Positions 27,573 through 36,432 are shown, counted from the stretch's first letter. The stretch: DNA of 64,000 nucleotides from Parabacteroides chongii (GCF_029581355.1 NZ_CP120849.1:3938501-4002500); one strand, 5' to 3'. Numbers and translations are program-made. The notes: a model not told the origin generated them from the sequence alone.

Positions 27573-28895
27573 TTACAATTTAGGCAATTCCCACGGAGCC
27601 CTGTAATAAGCCTTTGATAAGGCAGTCGCTTCATTATCACCGATAAACACGCTATTGGCATCATCCCAATGCACTTCACGTTGCAGCCGGCAGGATATAT
27701 TTGCCAGATGAGACATCTTGGCTACCCGTGAACCGATGGCAATGTCGGCATGGGGCAATTCCCGGCTCTTGATGCAACTCAGGAAGTTCCCGACATGGTT
27801 ATACAATCCTTTCCCTTCGCCTTTTTTGAACGGAACAGCTTCCATGCGTGCTTCTTTTCCGGCAATAACGGGAAGAACTTCCCAACCGGCACGGGTGAGC
27901 ACCAGCGTACCGTTTTCGCCGAAGAACGCCAGTCCCTCTTTCTTATCGAACGGACCGTGATTGATTCCGCAGGCATGATCCCAGATTATATTGAAATCCT
28001 TGTAAGCATAAGTTGCCATCAATGTATCGGGAGTCTCCATCGCATCGTCGGGATAAGCGAACTTGCCGCCTCCGGAACAAACACGAGCAGGCAGGTCGGC
28101 TCCCATACCTTCCAGTGCATAATCCAGCAGATGGACACCCCAGTCGGACATCAGTCCTCCGGCATAATCCCAGAAGAAACGGAAGTTATAATGGAAACGG
28201 TAGATATTGAACGGACGTTTCGGAGCCGGTCCGAGCCACATGTCATAATCTACTCCGGCAGGAACAGGGCTGTCGGCAATAACAGGCAATGTCGGTTTGC
28301 TGTCCTGGTAAGCCCATACTTTTACCGTACGGATACGACCGATATTTCCGGCTTTCAGGTAGTTGGCTGCTTCGTCCCAGTGCGGGTCGCTGCGCTGCCA
28401 TTGTCCGACTTGGACGATCCGGTTATATTTGCGGGCGGCTTTTTCCATCAGGTTACATTCTTCGATCGTATTGGAGAGCGGCTTTTCGACGTAGACATCT
28501 TTACCTGCCTGGCAAGCATAAACGGTCGGAAGGCAATGCCAATGGTCGGGCGTTCCGATGATGACTGCATCTACATCCTTATTGTCGATCACCTTGCGCC
28601 AGTCCTTATATAGGTAGGGCACCTTCTTTCCGGTACTTTTTTCCACATCGGCAGCCCGTTTGTTCAGCCATTCGTCATCGATATCGCAAAGGGCGACACA
28701 TTCTACTTCCGGATATTTCAGAAAATTGCTCAGGTTGGAGAATCCCATCGAACGACATCCGATCAGGGCTACTTTTACTTTGTTACTCGGAGCCGCCTGT
28801 CCGTAAACAGTTCCGTAAGCGTTTCCGAATAACGGTGATAAACCGAGGCCAGCCGCTGATATGGCTGATTTCTGTAAAAAACTTCTTCTATTCAT
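27573..28895 (-). CDS. Gfo/Idh/MocA family oxidoreductase with Tat signal
   Basis: A 440-residue protein starting MNRRSFLQKSAISAAGLG, a twin-arginine signal, so it should be exported folded with its cofactor. The Rossmann fold begins at KVKVALIGCRSMGFSNL, and VEKPLSNTIEECNLMEKAA is the typical EKP motif with the conserved Lys. Exported members of this family are common in Bacteroidetes and often act on glycosides through a bound NAD(P) and a 3-keto intermediate; the substrate here cannot be read. The frame opens 12 codons earlier (28931), but the Tat signal fixes 28895. It is divergent from the UpxY gene. It is more distant from GH109 than the protein at 62720. Confidence 0.87.
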   Translation of the reverse strand: MNRRSFLQKSAISAAGLGLSPLFGNAYGTVYGQAAPSNKVKVALIGCRSMGFSNLSNFLKYPEVECVALCDIDDEWLNKRAADVEKSTGKKVPYLYKDWRKVIDNKDVDAVIIGTPDHWHCLPTVYACQAGKDVYVEKPLSNTIEECNLMEKAARKYNRIVQVGQWQRSDPHWDEAANYLKAGNIGRIRTVKVWAYQDSKPTLPVIADSPVPAGVDYDMWLGPAPKRPFNIYRFHYNFRFFWDYAGGLMSDWGVHLLDYALEGMGADLPARVCSGGGKFAYPDDAMETPDTLMATYAYKDFNIIWDHACGINHGPFDKKEGLAFFGENGTLVLTRAGWEVLPVIAGKEARMEAVPFKKGEGKGLYNHVGNFLSCIKSRELPHADIAIGSRVAKMSHLANISCRLQREVHWDDANSVFIGDNEATALSKAYYRAPWELPKL

Positions 28896-28924
28896 GGTAT
28901 TAAATTCTTGTGTTCGCAAACAGT

Positions 28925-28957
28925 TTTGCAATTATACGAAAAATAGTCCTATATTTG
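28925..28957 (+). promoter_or_regulatory. Promoter of the UpxY gene
   Basis: TTTG (28925-28928), a 21-base spacer and TATATTTG (28950-28957) fit the Bacteroidetes consensus. The ATG follows 22 bases later. Confidence 0.65.
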
Positions 28958-28979
28958 TGCCTTTAAACAAAAAAAGATA

Positions 28980-29477
28980 ATGACACCCCCTTTGAATACT
29001 ACAAACTGGAATGTACTATATACTGCTCCCCGGGCAGAAAAACAGGTGAAAGAACGCATTGAAGCTTTAGGTGTTGAATGTTTTTTGCCATTGCACCGTA
29101 CACCCCGTGTATGGTCTGACCGGGTAAAAATAGTTGAAGTCCCATTGTTTAATTCCTATATTTTTGTCCGTTGCCCCGATGATGTATTGCGCGATTTGCT
29201 TCGTGTCTATGGCGTTGTCCGTATTGTCTTTTATAACAAGAAACCGGCGATAGTCCGCCAGAAAGAGATAGATGCCATTCAGGAGTTTCTGGACCAGGCA
29301 GCCGAACATGCCCTTTGCCCCGGTGAAGAGGTTGAAATTTTGGCGGGAGCCATGAAGCATGTATCCGGAAAGGTCAAGAAGATAAAGAAGAATCATTTAT
29401 TACTATATTTGGAACAGTTGGGAGCTACCGTATGCGTGAAGCTGGATGAGGTAGCCCGAGTGAATCGTCTTAAATAA
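28980..29477 (+). CDS. UpxY/NusG-like transcription antiterminator
   Basis: A 165-residue NusG-type protein: NWNVLYTAPRAEKQVKERIE begins the NGN domain, followed by ECFLPLHRTPRVWSDRVK and FNSYIFVRCPDD, then a short KOW-like end (GAMKHVSGKVKKIKKN). UpxY proteins act on RNA polymerase to allow elongation through the 5' leader of the operon they head, usually capsule synthesis operons. Here no glycosyltransferase or flippase follows: the next gene is a urea transporter 2 bases on, then a CpsB-type phosphatase with its own promoter. It is an orphan antiterminator, either acting in trans on a capsule locus elsewhere or serving the urea transporter gene. Confidence 0.88.
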   Translation: MTPPLNTTNWNVLYTAPRAEKQVKERIEALGVECFLPLHRTPRVWSDRVKIVEVPLFNSYIFVRCPDDVLRDLLRVYGVVRIVFYNKKPAIVRQKEIDAIQEFLDQAAEHALCPGEEVEILAGAMKHVSGKVKKIKKNHLLLYLEQLGATVCVKLDEVARVNRLK

Positions 29478-29479
29478 TT

Positions 29480-29520
29480 ATGTATCAGTATTTTTTTTTT
29501 TAGCTCGTGGTATTGGGCAA
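29480..29520 (+). other. Out-of-frame natural start of the urea transporter gene across a run of 11 T
   Basis: ATG at 29480, 2 bases after the UpxY stop, reads MYQYFFF and then hits TAG at 29501 because the T run (29491-29501) has 11 T. With 12 T it would run on as LARGIGQVMFQNN, joining the conserved start of the urea transporter. The conserved ARGIGQV residues are encoded here in the downstream frame but lie upstream of the first usable start codon. Confidence 0.75.
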
Positions 29521-30336
29521 GTGATGTTTCAGAACAATGCGCTTTCCGGTTTATTGATGCTGATCGGAATAGCTTGTAATTCATGGCTGTTGGCAGTTTT
29601 GGCCGTAGTTGGTAATCTTATCAGTACGCTGACTGCCTGGTTGTTAGGATACGACCGACAGGAGATTGAGGATGGTTTATATGGATTTAACGGAACCCTC
29701 GTGGGAATTGCTGTAGGTGTATTTATGCCGGTGACGGTGAGCTCTGTGTTGCTGCTGTTATTTGGGTCTGTGCTTTCGACCTGGATTGCCCATGGGTTTA
29801 ATTGCCGGAATAAAATACCGGGTTTTACTGCGCCTTTTATTCTTTCCGTCTGGTTGCTGCTGGTTGGCTGCAGGTTTCTGTTTCCTTCATTATTATTCCC
29901 TTCCGCAGCGTCAGATGCAGAATCGCATGCTGACCTTTTCCGTGCTTTCAGCTTGAATGTAGGGCAGGTGATGTTTCAGGGGGGAACGGTCTTGTCGGGT
30001 TTATTTTTCCTGGCAGCCATCTGTGTGAATTCCCGTTGGGATGCTTTGTATACGGTTTGGGGCGCCTTGCTGCCGATAGGAATTGTTTTGCCGTTTTGGA
30101 CGGATTATGAGGTATTGAATGCCGGCTTATTAGGGTATAATGGAGTTTTGTGCGGGATTGCGCTTGGAAGAAATAACTGGCAAAGTGCAGGATGGGCTAC
30201 GATTGCGATCTTATTGTCAGTCTTACTACAGATTGCAGGTATGAAGGCTGGTTTGACAACACTGACTGCCCCCTTTGTTCTTTCTGTGTGGATCGTATTG
30301 GGAATGATGCATATTCGAAAGGTTTCTATAAAATAA
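29521..30336 (+). CDS. Urea transporter family membrane protein (5' end frameshifted)
   Basis: At least 271 residues with about ten membrane helices. The sequence QNNALSGLLMLIGIACNSW and the repeat-type segment YGFNGTLVGIAVGVF (echoed near the end as LGYNGVLCGIALG) are characteristic of the urea transporter family, which forms a passive urea channel. The same frame before the first start codon encodes ARGIGQV, part of the family core, so GTG 29521 or ATG 29524 would give a protein cut at the N-terminus and without a clear ribosome site. The more natural ATG is at 29480, out of frame by one base in a T run. It could be switched off, phase-variable, or rescued by slippage; a sequencing error is also possible. 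No urease genes are nearby. Confidence 0.8.
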   Translation: MMFQNNALSGLLMLIGIACNSWLLAVLAVVGNLISTLTAWLLGYDRQEIEDGLYGFNGTLVGIAVGVFMPVTVSSVLLLLFGSVLSTWIAHGFNCRNKIPGFTAPFILSVWLLLVGCRFLFPSLLFPSAASDAESHADLFRAFSLNVGQVMFQGGTVLSGLFFLAAICVNSRWDALYTVWGALLPIGIVLPFWTDYEVLNAGLLGYNGVLCGIALGRNNWQSAGWATIAILLSVLLQIAGMKAGLTTLTAPFVLSVWIVLGMMHIRKVSIK

Positions 30337-30368
30337 AATGGCATCACTTTCACAAGTAATACCATTTT
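30335..30368 (+). terminator. Probable terminator after the urea transporter gene
   Basis: Inverted repeat AAAATGGCAT / ATACCATTTT (one wobble pair) starting at the stop codon. The tail is only moderately T-rich. Confidence 0.55.
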
Positions 30369-30539
30369 GGACATTTTCCTTTATAAACAGTAAAATAATA
30401 ATTATCTATAGTTATTATGATACTAACTAAATGCATCGGTACAAATATAAAGATTTTGAAAATACGGTGATTGGATAAAATACCGCCAGTGGACATTTGG
30501 TGTGACATTAGAGAAGTTAGGTTCTTGGTTTGAGAATAA

Positions 30540-30570
30540 TTTGCTAAATGTTTATTTTAGACTACTTTTG
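30540..30570 (+). promoter_or_regulatory. Promoter of the CpsB/YwqE-type phosphatase gene
   Basis: TTTG (30540-30543), a 19-base spacer and TACTTTTG (30563-30570) match the -33/-7 consensus. The ATG is at 30603. The rest of 30369-30602 is AT-rich, with no feature I can name. Confidence 0.7.
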
Positions 30571-30602
30571 TATGATTCATTATTCAATAAGAGTAAATAT
30601 TT

Positions 30603-31328
30603 ATGTGTGCATTGTTTTCTTCTCTTTTTTTCGGAAAGAAGGAGTTATGGCCTGGTATGACAGATGTTCATACGCATTTGTTGCCGGGGGTGGATGATGG
30701 GTTTTCCTCTTTGGATGACAGTAGGGAAATGCTGACTTTCCTGGAAGAGCGTGGTGTGGAACGTATATTCCTTACGCCTCATATCATGGCTGATTTGACG
30801 AAAAACCGTGCTGTAAGTTTGAAAGAACGGTTCGGGGCTTTCAGGGAAAGTTGTGCACATATACATGTGGATATGCGTCTGGCTGCCGAATATATGCTGG
30901 ATGAATGTTTCTACGAGCGGATGGAGGAGGGACTGTTATCGTATGACGGGCAGCATGTCCTTGTGGAAGTCTCCTGCTTGCAGGCTCCGGGAGATTTGTT
31001 TGAGAAGCTGTATGATATGCAACTGAATGGTTATATTCCTGTAATGGCGCATCCTGAGCGTTATGGTTTTTGGAATATAAACGAGTTGCTGAAACTAAAA
31101 GAGCACGGATGTAAATTTCAATTGAATATTTTTTCCTTAATGGGCTTCTATGGCCCGTTATCTCATAAGACAGCTGTTTCTCTACTGAAAAACAGCCATT
31201 ATGATTTTGTCGGTTCAGATATCCATTCCCTGAATTATCGCCGTTCTTACAACTCCCTTCAACTCAAAAAAGATCAATATGGAGAGGTGGAGAAATTAGT
31301 GCATGGAAATGACGGGTTATGGAGGTGA
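30603..31328 (+). CDS. PHP-type protein-tyrosine phosphatase (CpsB/CapC/YwqE family)
   Basis: A 241-residue cytosolic PHP-fold metallo-phosphatase. All four metal-binding motifs are visible: DVHTHLLPGVDDG, IFLTPHIMADL, VMAHPERYGF and FVGSDIHSLNY. This family removes phosphate from the tyrosine-rich tail of BY-kinases (Wzc/CpsD type) that control capsule and exopolysaccharide export. No BY-kinase gene is in the window, so its partner lies elsewhere. Its closeness to an UpxY gene hints at a link to capsule control, but a terminator and a separate promoter argue against co-transcription. The gene converges on cobQ with only 13 bases between the stops. Confidence 0.9.
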   Translation: MCALFSSLFFGKKELWPGMTDVHTHLLPGVDDGFSSLDDSREMLTFLEERGVERIFLTPHIMADLTKNRAVSLKERFGAFRESCAHIHVDMRLAAEYMLDECFYERMEEGLLSYDGQHVLVEVSCLQAPGDLFEKLYDMQLNGYIPVMAHPERYGFWNINELLKLKEHGCKFQLNIFSLMGFYGPLSHKTAVSLLKNSHYDFVGSDIHSLNYRRSYNSLQLKKDQYGEVEKLVHGNDGLWR

Positions 31329-31341
31329 TATTTTATATAGA

Positions 31342-32823
31342 TTATAAAGTACTATAAATATACTCCATATCCACATGTCTCCTGACCAGTTCTGCTAATT
31401 TGTCGTACTGTTCTTCTTTGAATGCCGCATAATCGAATGGGGCGGAATCGGTTTCCTTGTTGAAACCTTCGGCGAGGTTGTCGAGTACTTCCGGGTTGTC
31501 GAGGATGCCGTGCATATAACTGCCCCAGCAGCGGTCGTTCAGATAATAACCGTCTTTCCTGCCGTCTTCGAGCAAAGCGACCGGGCTTTCGGGAGCATTT
31601 CCGAAAAGGACAGTCTGTCCCATATGTATCTCGTATCCTTTGCATGCCATTGGGGAACCGGAACGGAAGGTGAAACGGCTTTGTTTCGTTACTTTTTCCT
31701 GCTCGATAACGGTGCATTGGGGGAGTAACCCTAATCCCGGCACGGCAGGAATGTTCCCTTCTATTCCTTCCGGATCTTCCAGGCGGGCACCCATCATTTG
31801 GTAGCCGCCGCAGATACCGATCACTTTTTTCCCTTTCTTGAATGCACGAACGACAGCATCGGCAATACCGTTGGCGCGGATGCTTTGGAGGTCGGCGAGA
31901 GTATTCTTTGACCCTGGCAACAGGATAATGTCCGCTTTTTCTATTTCGTCTATATTGCTTGTGTAGTAAGGATTGAAACGTGGGTCCATATCCAGTACGT
32001 CGAAATCCGTGAAGTTTGACATACGCTTCAACAGGATAATGGCGACATTGATCTTGCCGTCCTGCCAGGTATTCGTTTTCATATCCAGCGCTACCGAATC
32101 TTCTTCCTCTATCTTGATATCCCGAAACCAGGGGATGACACCCACGACCGGGATTCCTGTCAGCTCTTTCAACAGTGTCCGTCCTTCTTCGAACAGAGAT
32201 GCGTCTCCGCGGAACTTATTGATGATGATCCCCTTCATCTGTGCCCGTTCCTCAGGTTTGAGTAAGGCGATCGTGCCGTAAACGGAACCGAATACGCCGC
32301 CGCGGTCGATGTCGGCTACCAGATAGGTAGAGGCATCCGCCTGTATCGCCATGCGCATATTGGTGATATCGCGGTCGCGGAGGTTCAGTTCGGAGATACT
32401 TCCGGCTCCCTCCAGTACGATCGGGTTATAGCGGGCTTCCAGACGTTTGAATGCCTCGATGGCCTCTCTGAAAAGAGCTTCTTTCTGATTCTGCACACCG
32501 AAATAGTCCTTGGCGGACATGTTGCCGACCGGACGACCGTTCAGGACCACCTGCGAGCTTTTATCGTTGGTCGGTTTCAGTAAAACCGGGTTCATATCCG
32601 TATGCGGGACAATACCGCACGCTTCTGCCTGTACCACCTGGGCACGCCCCATCTCACCGCCTTCAGGGGTGGAAAAGGAGTTCAGCGACATATTCTGCGC
32701 CTTGAAGGGAGCAGGTTGATATCCATCTTGTTTAAAGATGCGGCAAAAAGCAGCGTTGATCACACTCTTTCCTGCATCGGAACAAGTGCCAACGAACATG
32801 ATCGGTTTTAAGTGCTGTTTCAT
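31342..32823 (-). CDS. cobQ: Cobyric acid synthase
   Basis: A 493-residue CobQ/CbiP enzyme. The N-terminal domain has the dethiobiotin-synthetase-like P-loop MFVGTCSDAGKSVINAAFC; the C-terminal half is a class I glutamine amidotransferase with the nucleophile Cys in IGICGGYQMMG and a catalytic His in the SYMHGIL segment. It amidates four carboxyl groups of adenosylcobyrinic a,c-diamide, using Gln and ATP. No other cobalamin gene is next to it, so it is displaced from the usual cob operon. A TAGTTTTG box (32832-32839) lies only 9 bases before the ATG, which would give an almost leaderless message; this site is weak evidence. No cobalamin riboswitch was seen in the short upstream gap. Confidence 0.95.
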   Translation of the reverse strand: MKQHLKPIMFVGTCSDAGKSVINAAFCRIFKQDGYQPAPFKAQNMSLNSFSTPEGGEMGRAQVVQAEACGIVPHTDMNPVLLKPTNDKSSQVVLNGRPVGNMSAKDYFGVQNQKEALFREAIEAFKRLEARYNPIVLEGAGSISELNLRDRDITNMRMAIQADASTYLVADIDRGGVFGSVYGTIALLKPEERAQMKGIIINKFRGDASLFEEGRTLLKELTGIPVVGVIPWFRDIKIEEEDSVALDMKTNTWQDGKINVAIILLKRMSNFTDFDVLDMDPRFNPYYTSNIDEIEKADIILLPGSKNTLADLQSIRANGIADAVVRAFKKGKKVIGICGGYQMMGARLEDPEGIEGNIPAVPGLGLLPQCTVIEQEKVTKQSRFTFRSGSPMACKGYEIHMGQTVLFGNAPESPVALLEDGRKDGYYLNDRCWGSYMHGILDNPEVLDNLAEGFNKETDSAPFDYAAFKEEQYDKLAELVRRHVDMEYIYSTL

Positions 32824-32872
32824 AATGGCTGCAAAACTAATGAAAAAGCAGGACAGTTCTTATATTATTTTC

Positions 32873-32880
32873 TATATTTG
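32873..32880 (+). promoter_or_regulatory. -7 box upstream of the COG4299 gene pair
   Basis: TATATTTG fits TAnnTTTG, 43 bases before the ATG at 32924; no clear -33 element was seen. It rules out the upstream start at 32738, which lies inside cobQ. Confidence 0.5.
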
Positions 32881-32923
32881 CGCTTACTTATTTCTAAATT
32901 ATATACGATTTAAATTAAATACC

Positions 32924-34039
32924 ATGGAAAAACAGAAACAGAGCCGGCGGCTTCAGTCGCTGGATGCTTTACGGGGATTTGATATGTTCTTTATTATGGG
33001 AGGCGGGGCCCTGTTTGTCGGGCTGGCGACATTGATACCTACTCCTTTCTTTCAATCTTTGGCGGACCAGATGAACCATGCCAAATGGGGAGCGGGATTC
33101 ACTTTCGAGGATATTATCTTTCCTTTGTTTTTGTTCATTGCCGGTATCTCTTTTCCTTTTTCACTGGAGAAGCAGCGGGAGCGGGGCATGTCGGAAGCGG
33201 CTATCTATAAGAAGATTGTCCGGCGTGGAATTACGCTTGTCGTATTGGGATTCGTTTATAACGGATTGCTGAATCTGAATTTTGAGACCCAACGCTATGC
33301 CAGTGTACTCGCCCGTATCGGTCTGGGATGGATGTTCGGTGCATTGATCTTTGTCAATACACGGACAATCACACGAGTATGGATCGTGGCGGCTATCTTG
33401 ATCGGCTACTGGTTGTTGCTGTTTATTCCGGCACCTGACGGGAATGGGGCAGAACTGTTTACGCGCGAAGGAAATCTGGCTTGCTATATCGACCGGCTGC
33501 TGTTGCCGGGACGTTTGCATGGAGGTAATTATGATCCGGAAGGTATTTTGTCTACTTTGCCGGCTATCGGTACCGCCTTGTTGGGGATGTTTACCGGCGA
33601 ATTTATAAAACTACGTAAAGAAGGATTGAGCGAAACGAAGAAAGTAGGATATATGTTGGTTGCAGGTGGCTGCCTGTTGGTGGTCGGTCTGTTGTGGGGA
33701 TTATTCTTTCCGATTAATAAATATTTGTGGACCAGCTCGTTCGTTTGTACGGTAGGAGGCATTTCTGCCATCTTGTTTGCGCTATTCTATTATATTGTCG
33801 ATGTGAAAGAATGCCGGGGATGGACGCTTTTCTTTACGGTGATCGGAACTAATTCGATTACTATCTATCTGGCACAAGTATTCATTAACTTCACTTTTAC
33901 AGCGAATGCCATTTTCGGAGGTTTCATCGGTTTGTTCCCTGAAACGGCACAGCCATTGTTAGGGGCGGTTGCCTATATTGCCGTCTGCTGGGGATTCCTG
34001 TATTTCCTGTATCGTCAACGTATTTTCTTAAAGGTCTAA
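32924..34039 (+). CDS. COG4299/DUF5009 membrane acyltransferase-like protein, copy 1
   Basis: A 371-residue protein with about ten membrane helices. It starts RRLQSLDALRGFDMFFIMGGG, the signature of the heparan-alpha-glucosaminide N-acetyltransferase-like family (NagX, COG4299), and ends in a helix with a KV tail. The eukaryotic relative transfers acetyl groups across the lysosomal membrane to glucosamine; bacterial members are linked by context to amino-sugar use, with roles not settled. It is followed after 11 bases by a clear paralogue with the same opening motif. The two may work as a pair or on related sugars. The frame is open further upstream, but those codons overlap cobQ in antisense. 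Confidence 0.82.
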   Translation: MEKQKQSRRLQSLDALRGFDMFFIMGGGALFVGLATLIPTPFFQSLADQMNHAKWGAGFTFEDIIFPLFLFIAGISFPFSLEKQRERGMSEAAIYKKIVRRGITLVVLGFVYNGLLNLNFETQRYASVLARIGLGWMFGALIFVNTRTITRVWIVAAILIGYWLLLFIPAPDGNGAELFTREGNLACYIDRLLLPGRLHGGNYDPEGILSTLPAIGTALLGMFTGEFIKLRKEGLSETKKVGYMLVAGGCLLVVGLLWGLFFPINKYLWTSSFVCTVGGISAILFALFYYIVDVKECRGWTLFFTVIGTNSITIYLAQVFINFTFTANAIFGGFIGLFPETAQPLLGAVAYIAVCWGFLYFLYRQRIFLKV

Positions 34040-34050
34040 AATAATAACAA

Positions 34051-35184
34051 ATGGAAAAAACTACTTACAAGCGATTGGAATCGCTTGATGCTTTACGCGG
34101 ATTTGATTTATTCTTTCTGGTCGCATTGGGACCGTTGGCTCATTCATTGGCAAGGGCTGCTGATGTGGGATGGTTGAACGATTGTATGTGGGCATTCAGC
34201 CATGTACATTGGGAGGGTTTCTCTCCCTGGGATTTGATCATGCCGTTATTCCTTTTTATGTCAGGAGCTTCCATGCCTTTTGCGCTGTCACGCTACAAAG
34301 GAGTTTCCGATAAGAAAGCTCTTTTCCGTCGTCTGGGAAAACGTATCCTGTTACTGTGGATATTCGGTATGATGTGTCAGGGTAATTTGCTGGGATTCGA
34401 TCCGGATCGGATTTATCTATATTCAAATACGTTGCAGTCGATCGCTGCCGGCTATCTGATCACGGCTGTATTGTTTCTGTATACCAGCCGGCGGACGCAG
34501 ATAGGAGTGGCGGTAGCTTTGCTGCTTGTCTATTGGGCGGCGATGCAGTTTATCACGGTCGGCGGTTATGGCGGAGGTAATTATACACCCGAAGGAAACC
34601 TGGCGGAATGGATAGACCGTACCGTACTGGGACGTTTCCGTGATGGAGCGAAAGTGGTGGACGGTGAAGTCGTTTTTGCCGGAGGATATTACTATACCTG
34701 GATATTAAGTACGCTGAACTTTGGGGTGACGGTGCTGACCGGTTTGTTTGCAGGCTATATTGCCAAAGATAAAACAAGCGATATCTATAAACTGAAATGG
34801 TATTTCGGAGCAGGTGCGGCGATGGTTGCTGCCGGATGGCTATGGGGATTGCAGATGCCGGTGATCAAGACGATCTGGACCAGTTCGATGGTGCTGGTGA
34901 GCAGCGGCTATTGCTTCTTGTTGATGGGGTTGTTCTATTATCTGATAGATTATAAAGGATATAATAAGAATATCACCTGGCTGAAAGTATACGGAATGAA
35001 CTCGATCGTCGCTTATATGCTGGCAAATGTCATTAATTTCAGTTGCCTGGGACAATCCTTATTTTATGGTTTGGAGCAATATCTCGGCAATTATTATTCC
35101 TTTTTGATCAGCTTGTCAAACGTATCGGTTATTTATGTAATTTTGTGGCTGCTATATAAACGTAACATATTTCTTAAAGTATAG
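34051..35184 (+). CDS. COG4299/DUF5009 membrane acyltransferase-like protein, copy 2
   Basis: A 377-residue polytopic membrane protein starting KRLESLDALRGFDLFFLVALG, clearly paralogous to the preceding gene. Shared segments include YTPEGNLAEWIDR here against FTREGNLACYIDR in copy 1, and TIWTSSMVLVSSGYC against LWTSSFVCTVGGIS. The same orientation and the 11-base gap point to a tandem duplication followed by divergence. It lies 27 bases before the L-serine dehydratase gene, which may be co-transcribed. Substrate unknown. Confidence 0.82.
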   Translation: MEKTTYKRLESLDALRGFDLFFLVALGPLAHSLARAADVGWLNDCMWAFSHVHWEGFSPWDLIMPLFLFMSGASMPFALSRYKGVSDKKALFRRLGKRILLLWIFGMMCQGNLLGFDPDRIYLYSNTLQSIAAGYLITAVLFLYTSRRTQIGVAVALLLVYWAAMQFITVGGYGGGNYTPEGNLAEWIDRTVLGRFRDGAKVVDGEVVFAGGYYYTWILSTLNFGVTVLTGLFAGYIAKDKTSDIYKLKWYFGAGAAMVAAGWLWGLQMPVIKTIWTSSMVLVSSGYCFLLMGLFYYLIDYKGYNKNITWLKVYGMNSIVAYMLANVINFSCLGQSLFYGLEQYLGNYYSFLISLSNVSVIYVILWLLYKRNIFLKV

Positions 35185-35211
35185 AAAACACAAAATTAGG
35201 GAAAAAGAGAA

Positions 35212-36414
35212 ATGGAATCAATCAGACAGATATACCGGATCGGTCATGGTCCGTCGAGTAGTCATACGATGGGACCGATGCGTGCTGCACAAATGTTTCT
35301 GGAACGTAACAGGGGAGCTGTGCGCTTTAACGTAACATTATATGGTAGTCTTGCTGCTACCGGAAAAGGTCACATGACCGATGCTGCCATTCTGGAAGTG
35401 TTGCAGCCTGTTGCTAAAACGAATATTATCTGGGAGCCTAAAGTCTTCCTGCCGTTCCATCCGAACGGTATGTTATTCGAATCGTTCAATGAAAGAGATG
35501 AAGAGCTGGAATCATGGACGGTGTACAGTATCGGTGGCGGAACACTGGCGAATGAAAGTTTTAACGAGCTTAAAACAGCTCAGGTCTATGAGATGAGTAC
35601 CATTAAGGATATTCAGGCCTGGTGTGAAAAGACCGGACATTCTTACTGGGAATATGTGGAGCAATGTGAAGGTCCTGAAATATGGGATTACCTGGCGGAA
35701 GTTTGGGAGGTGATGCAGAAAGCCGTACAGAACGGTCTGGAAGCGGAAGGTATCCTGCCGGGAGGTCTGGGAATACGCCGGAAAGCTTCGGATTATCTGA
35801 TACGTGCCAAGGGATATGGCAGCAGTATTAAAAGCCGTGGCATGGTGTATGCTTTCGCCCTGGCTGTTTCCGAAGAGAATGCCTGCGGCGGTAAGATCGT
35901 GACGGCACCGACTTGTGGTTCCTGTGGGGTTATGCCGGCTGTATTGTATCATCTAAAAGATACGCGTGAGTTCCGCGATTCCCGTATCCTGCGCGCTTTG
36001 GCGACTGCCGGACTGTTCGGGAATGTGGTTCGTACGAATGCTTCCGTCTCAGGAGCGGAAGTTGGTTGCCAGGGTGAAGTCGGAGTGGCTTGTGCGATGG
36101 CTGCCGGAGCTGCCAGTCAGCTGTTCGGTGGAACACCTGCCCAAATCGAGTATGCTGCCGAAATGGGATTGGAACATCACCTCGGGCTGACTTGTGATCC
36201 CGTTTGCGGACTGGTACAGATTCCGTGTATCGAACGTAATGCTTTTGCCGCAGCACGTGCGCTGGATGCAAATACATTCTCGAACTTCTCGGACGGAAAG
36301 CACCGGGTTAGTTTCGACCAGGTGGTGGAAGTAATGCGTCAGACCGGTAACGACCTGCCCAGCTTGTATAAAGAGACTTCAGAAGGCGGTCTTGCCAAGA
36401 AGTACGGAGAATAA
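35212..36414 (+). CDS. sdaA: L-serine ammonia-lyase, iron-sulfur type, single chain
   Basis: A 400-residue enzyme turning L-serine into pyruvate and ammonia in the cytosol. The beta-domain start RIGHGPSSSHTMGPMRAAQ and the alpha-domain Cys motifs TAPTCGSCGVMPAV and LTCDPVCGLVQIPC, which bind the oxygen-sensitive 4Fe-4S cluster, are all present. Its length suits a single chain with both domains, although it is shorter than the E. coli enzyme (~454). A terminator follows directly. The 4Fe-4S enzyme fits an anaerobic lifestyle. Confidence 0.94.
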   Translation: MESIRQIYRIGHGPSSSHTMGPMRAAQMFLERNRGAVRFNVTLYGSLAATGKGHMTDAAILEVLQPVAKTNIIWEPKVFLPFHPNGMLFESFNERDEELESWTVYSIGGGTLANESFNELKTAQVYEMSTIKDIQAWCEKTGHSYWEYVEQCEGPEIWDYLAEVWEVMQKAVQNGLEAEGILPGGLGIRRKASDYLIRAKGYGSSIKSRGMVYAFALAVSEENACGGKIVTAPTCGSCGVMPAVLYHLKDTREFRDSRILRALATAGLFGNVVRTNASVSGAEVGCQGEVGVACAMAAGAASQLFGGTPAQIEYAAEMGLEHHLGLTCDPVCGLVQIPCIERNAFAAARALDANTFSNFSDGKHRVSFDQVVEVMRQTGNDLPSLYKETSEGGLAKKYGE

Positions 36415-36432
36415 GATTCTGTAAAATATATT

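Noticed and set aside
28980..31328. Capsular polysaccharide locus
   Set aside because: Only the antiterminator and a phosphatase are present; there are no glycosyltransferases, flippase, polymerase or BY-kinase.
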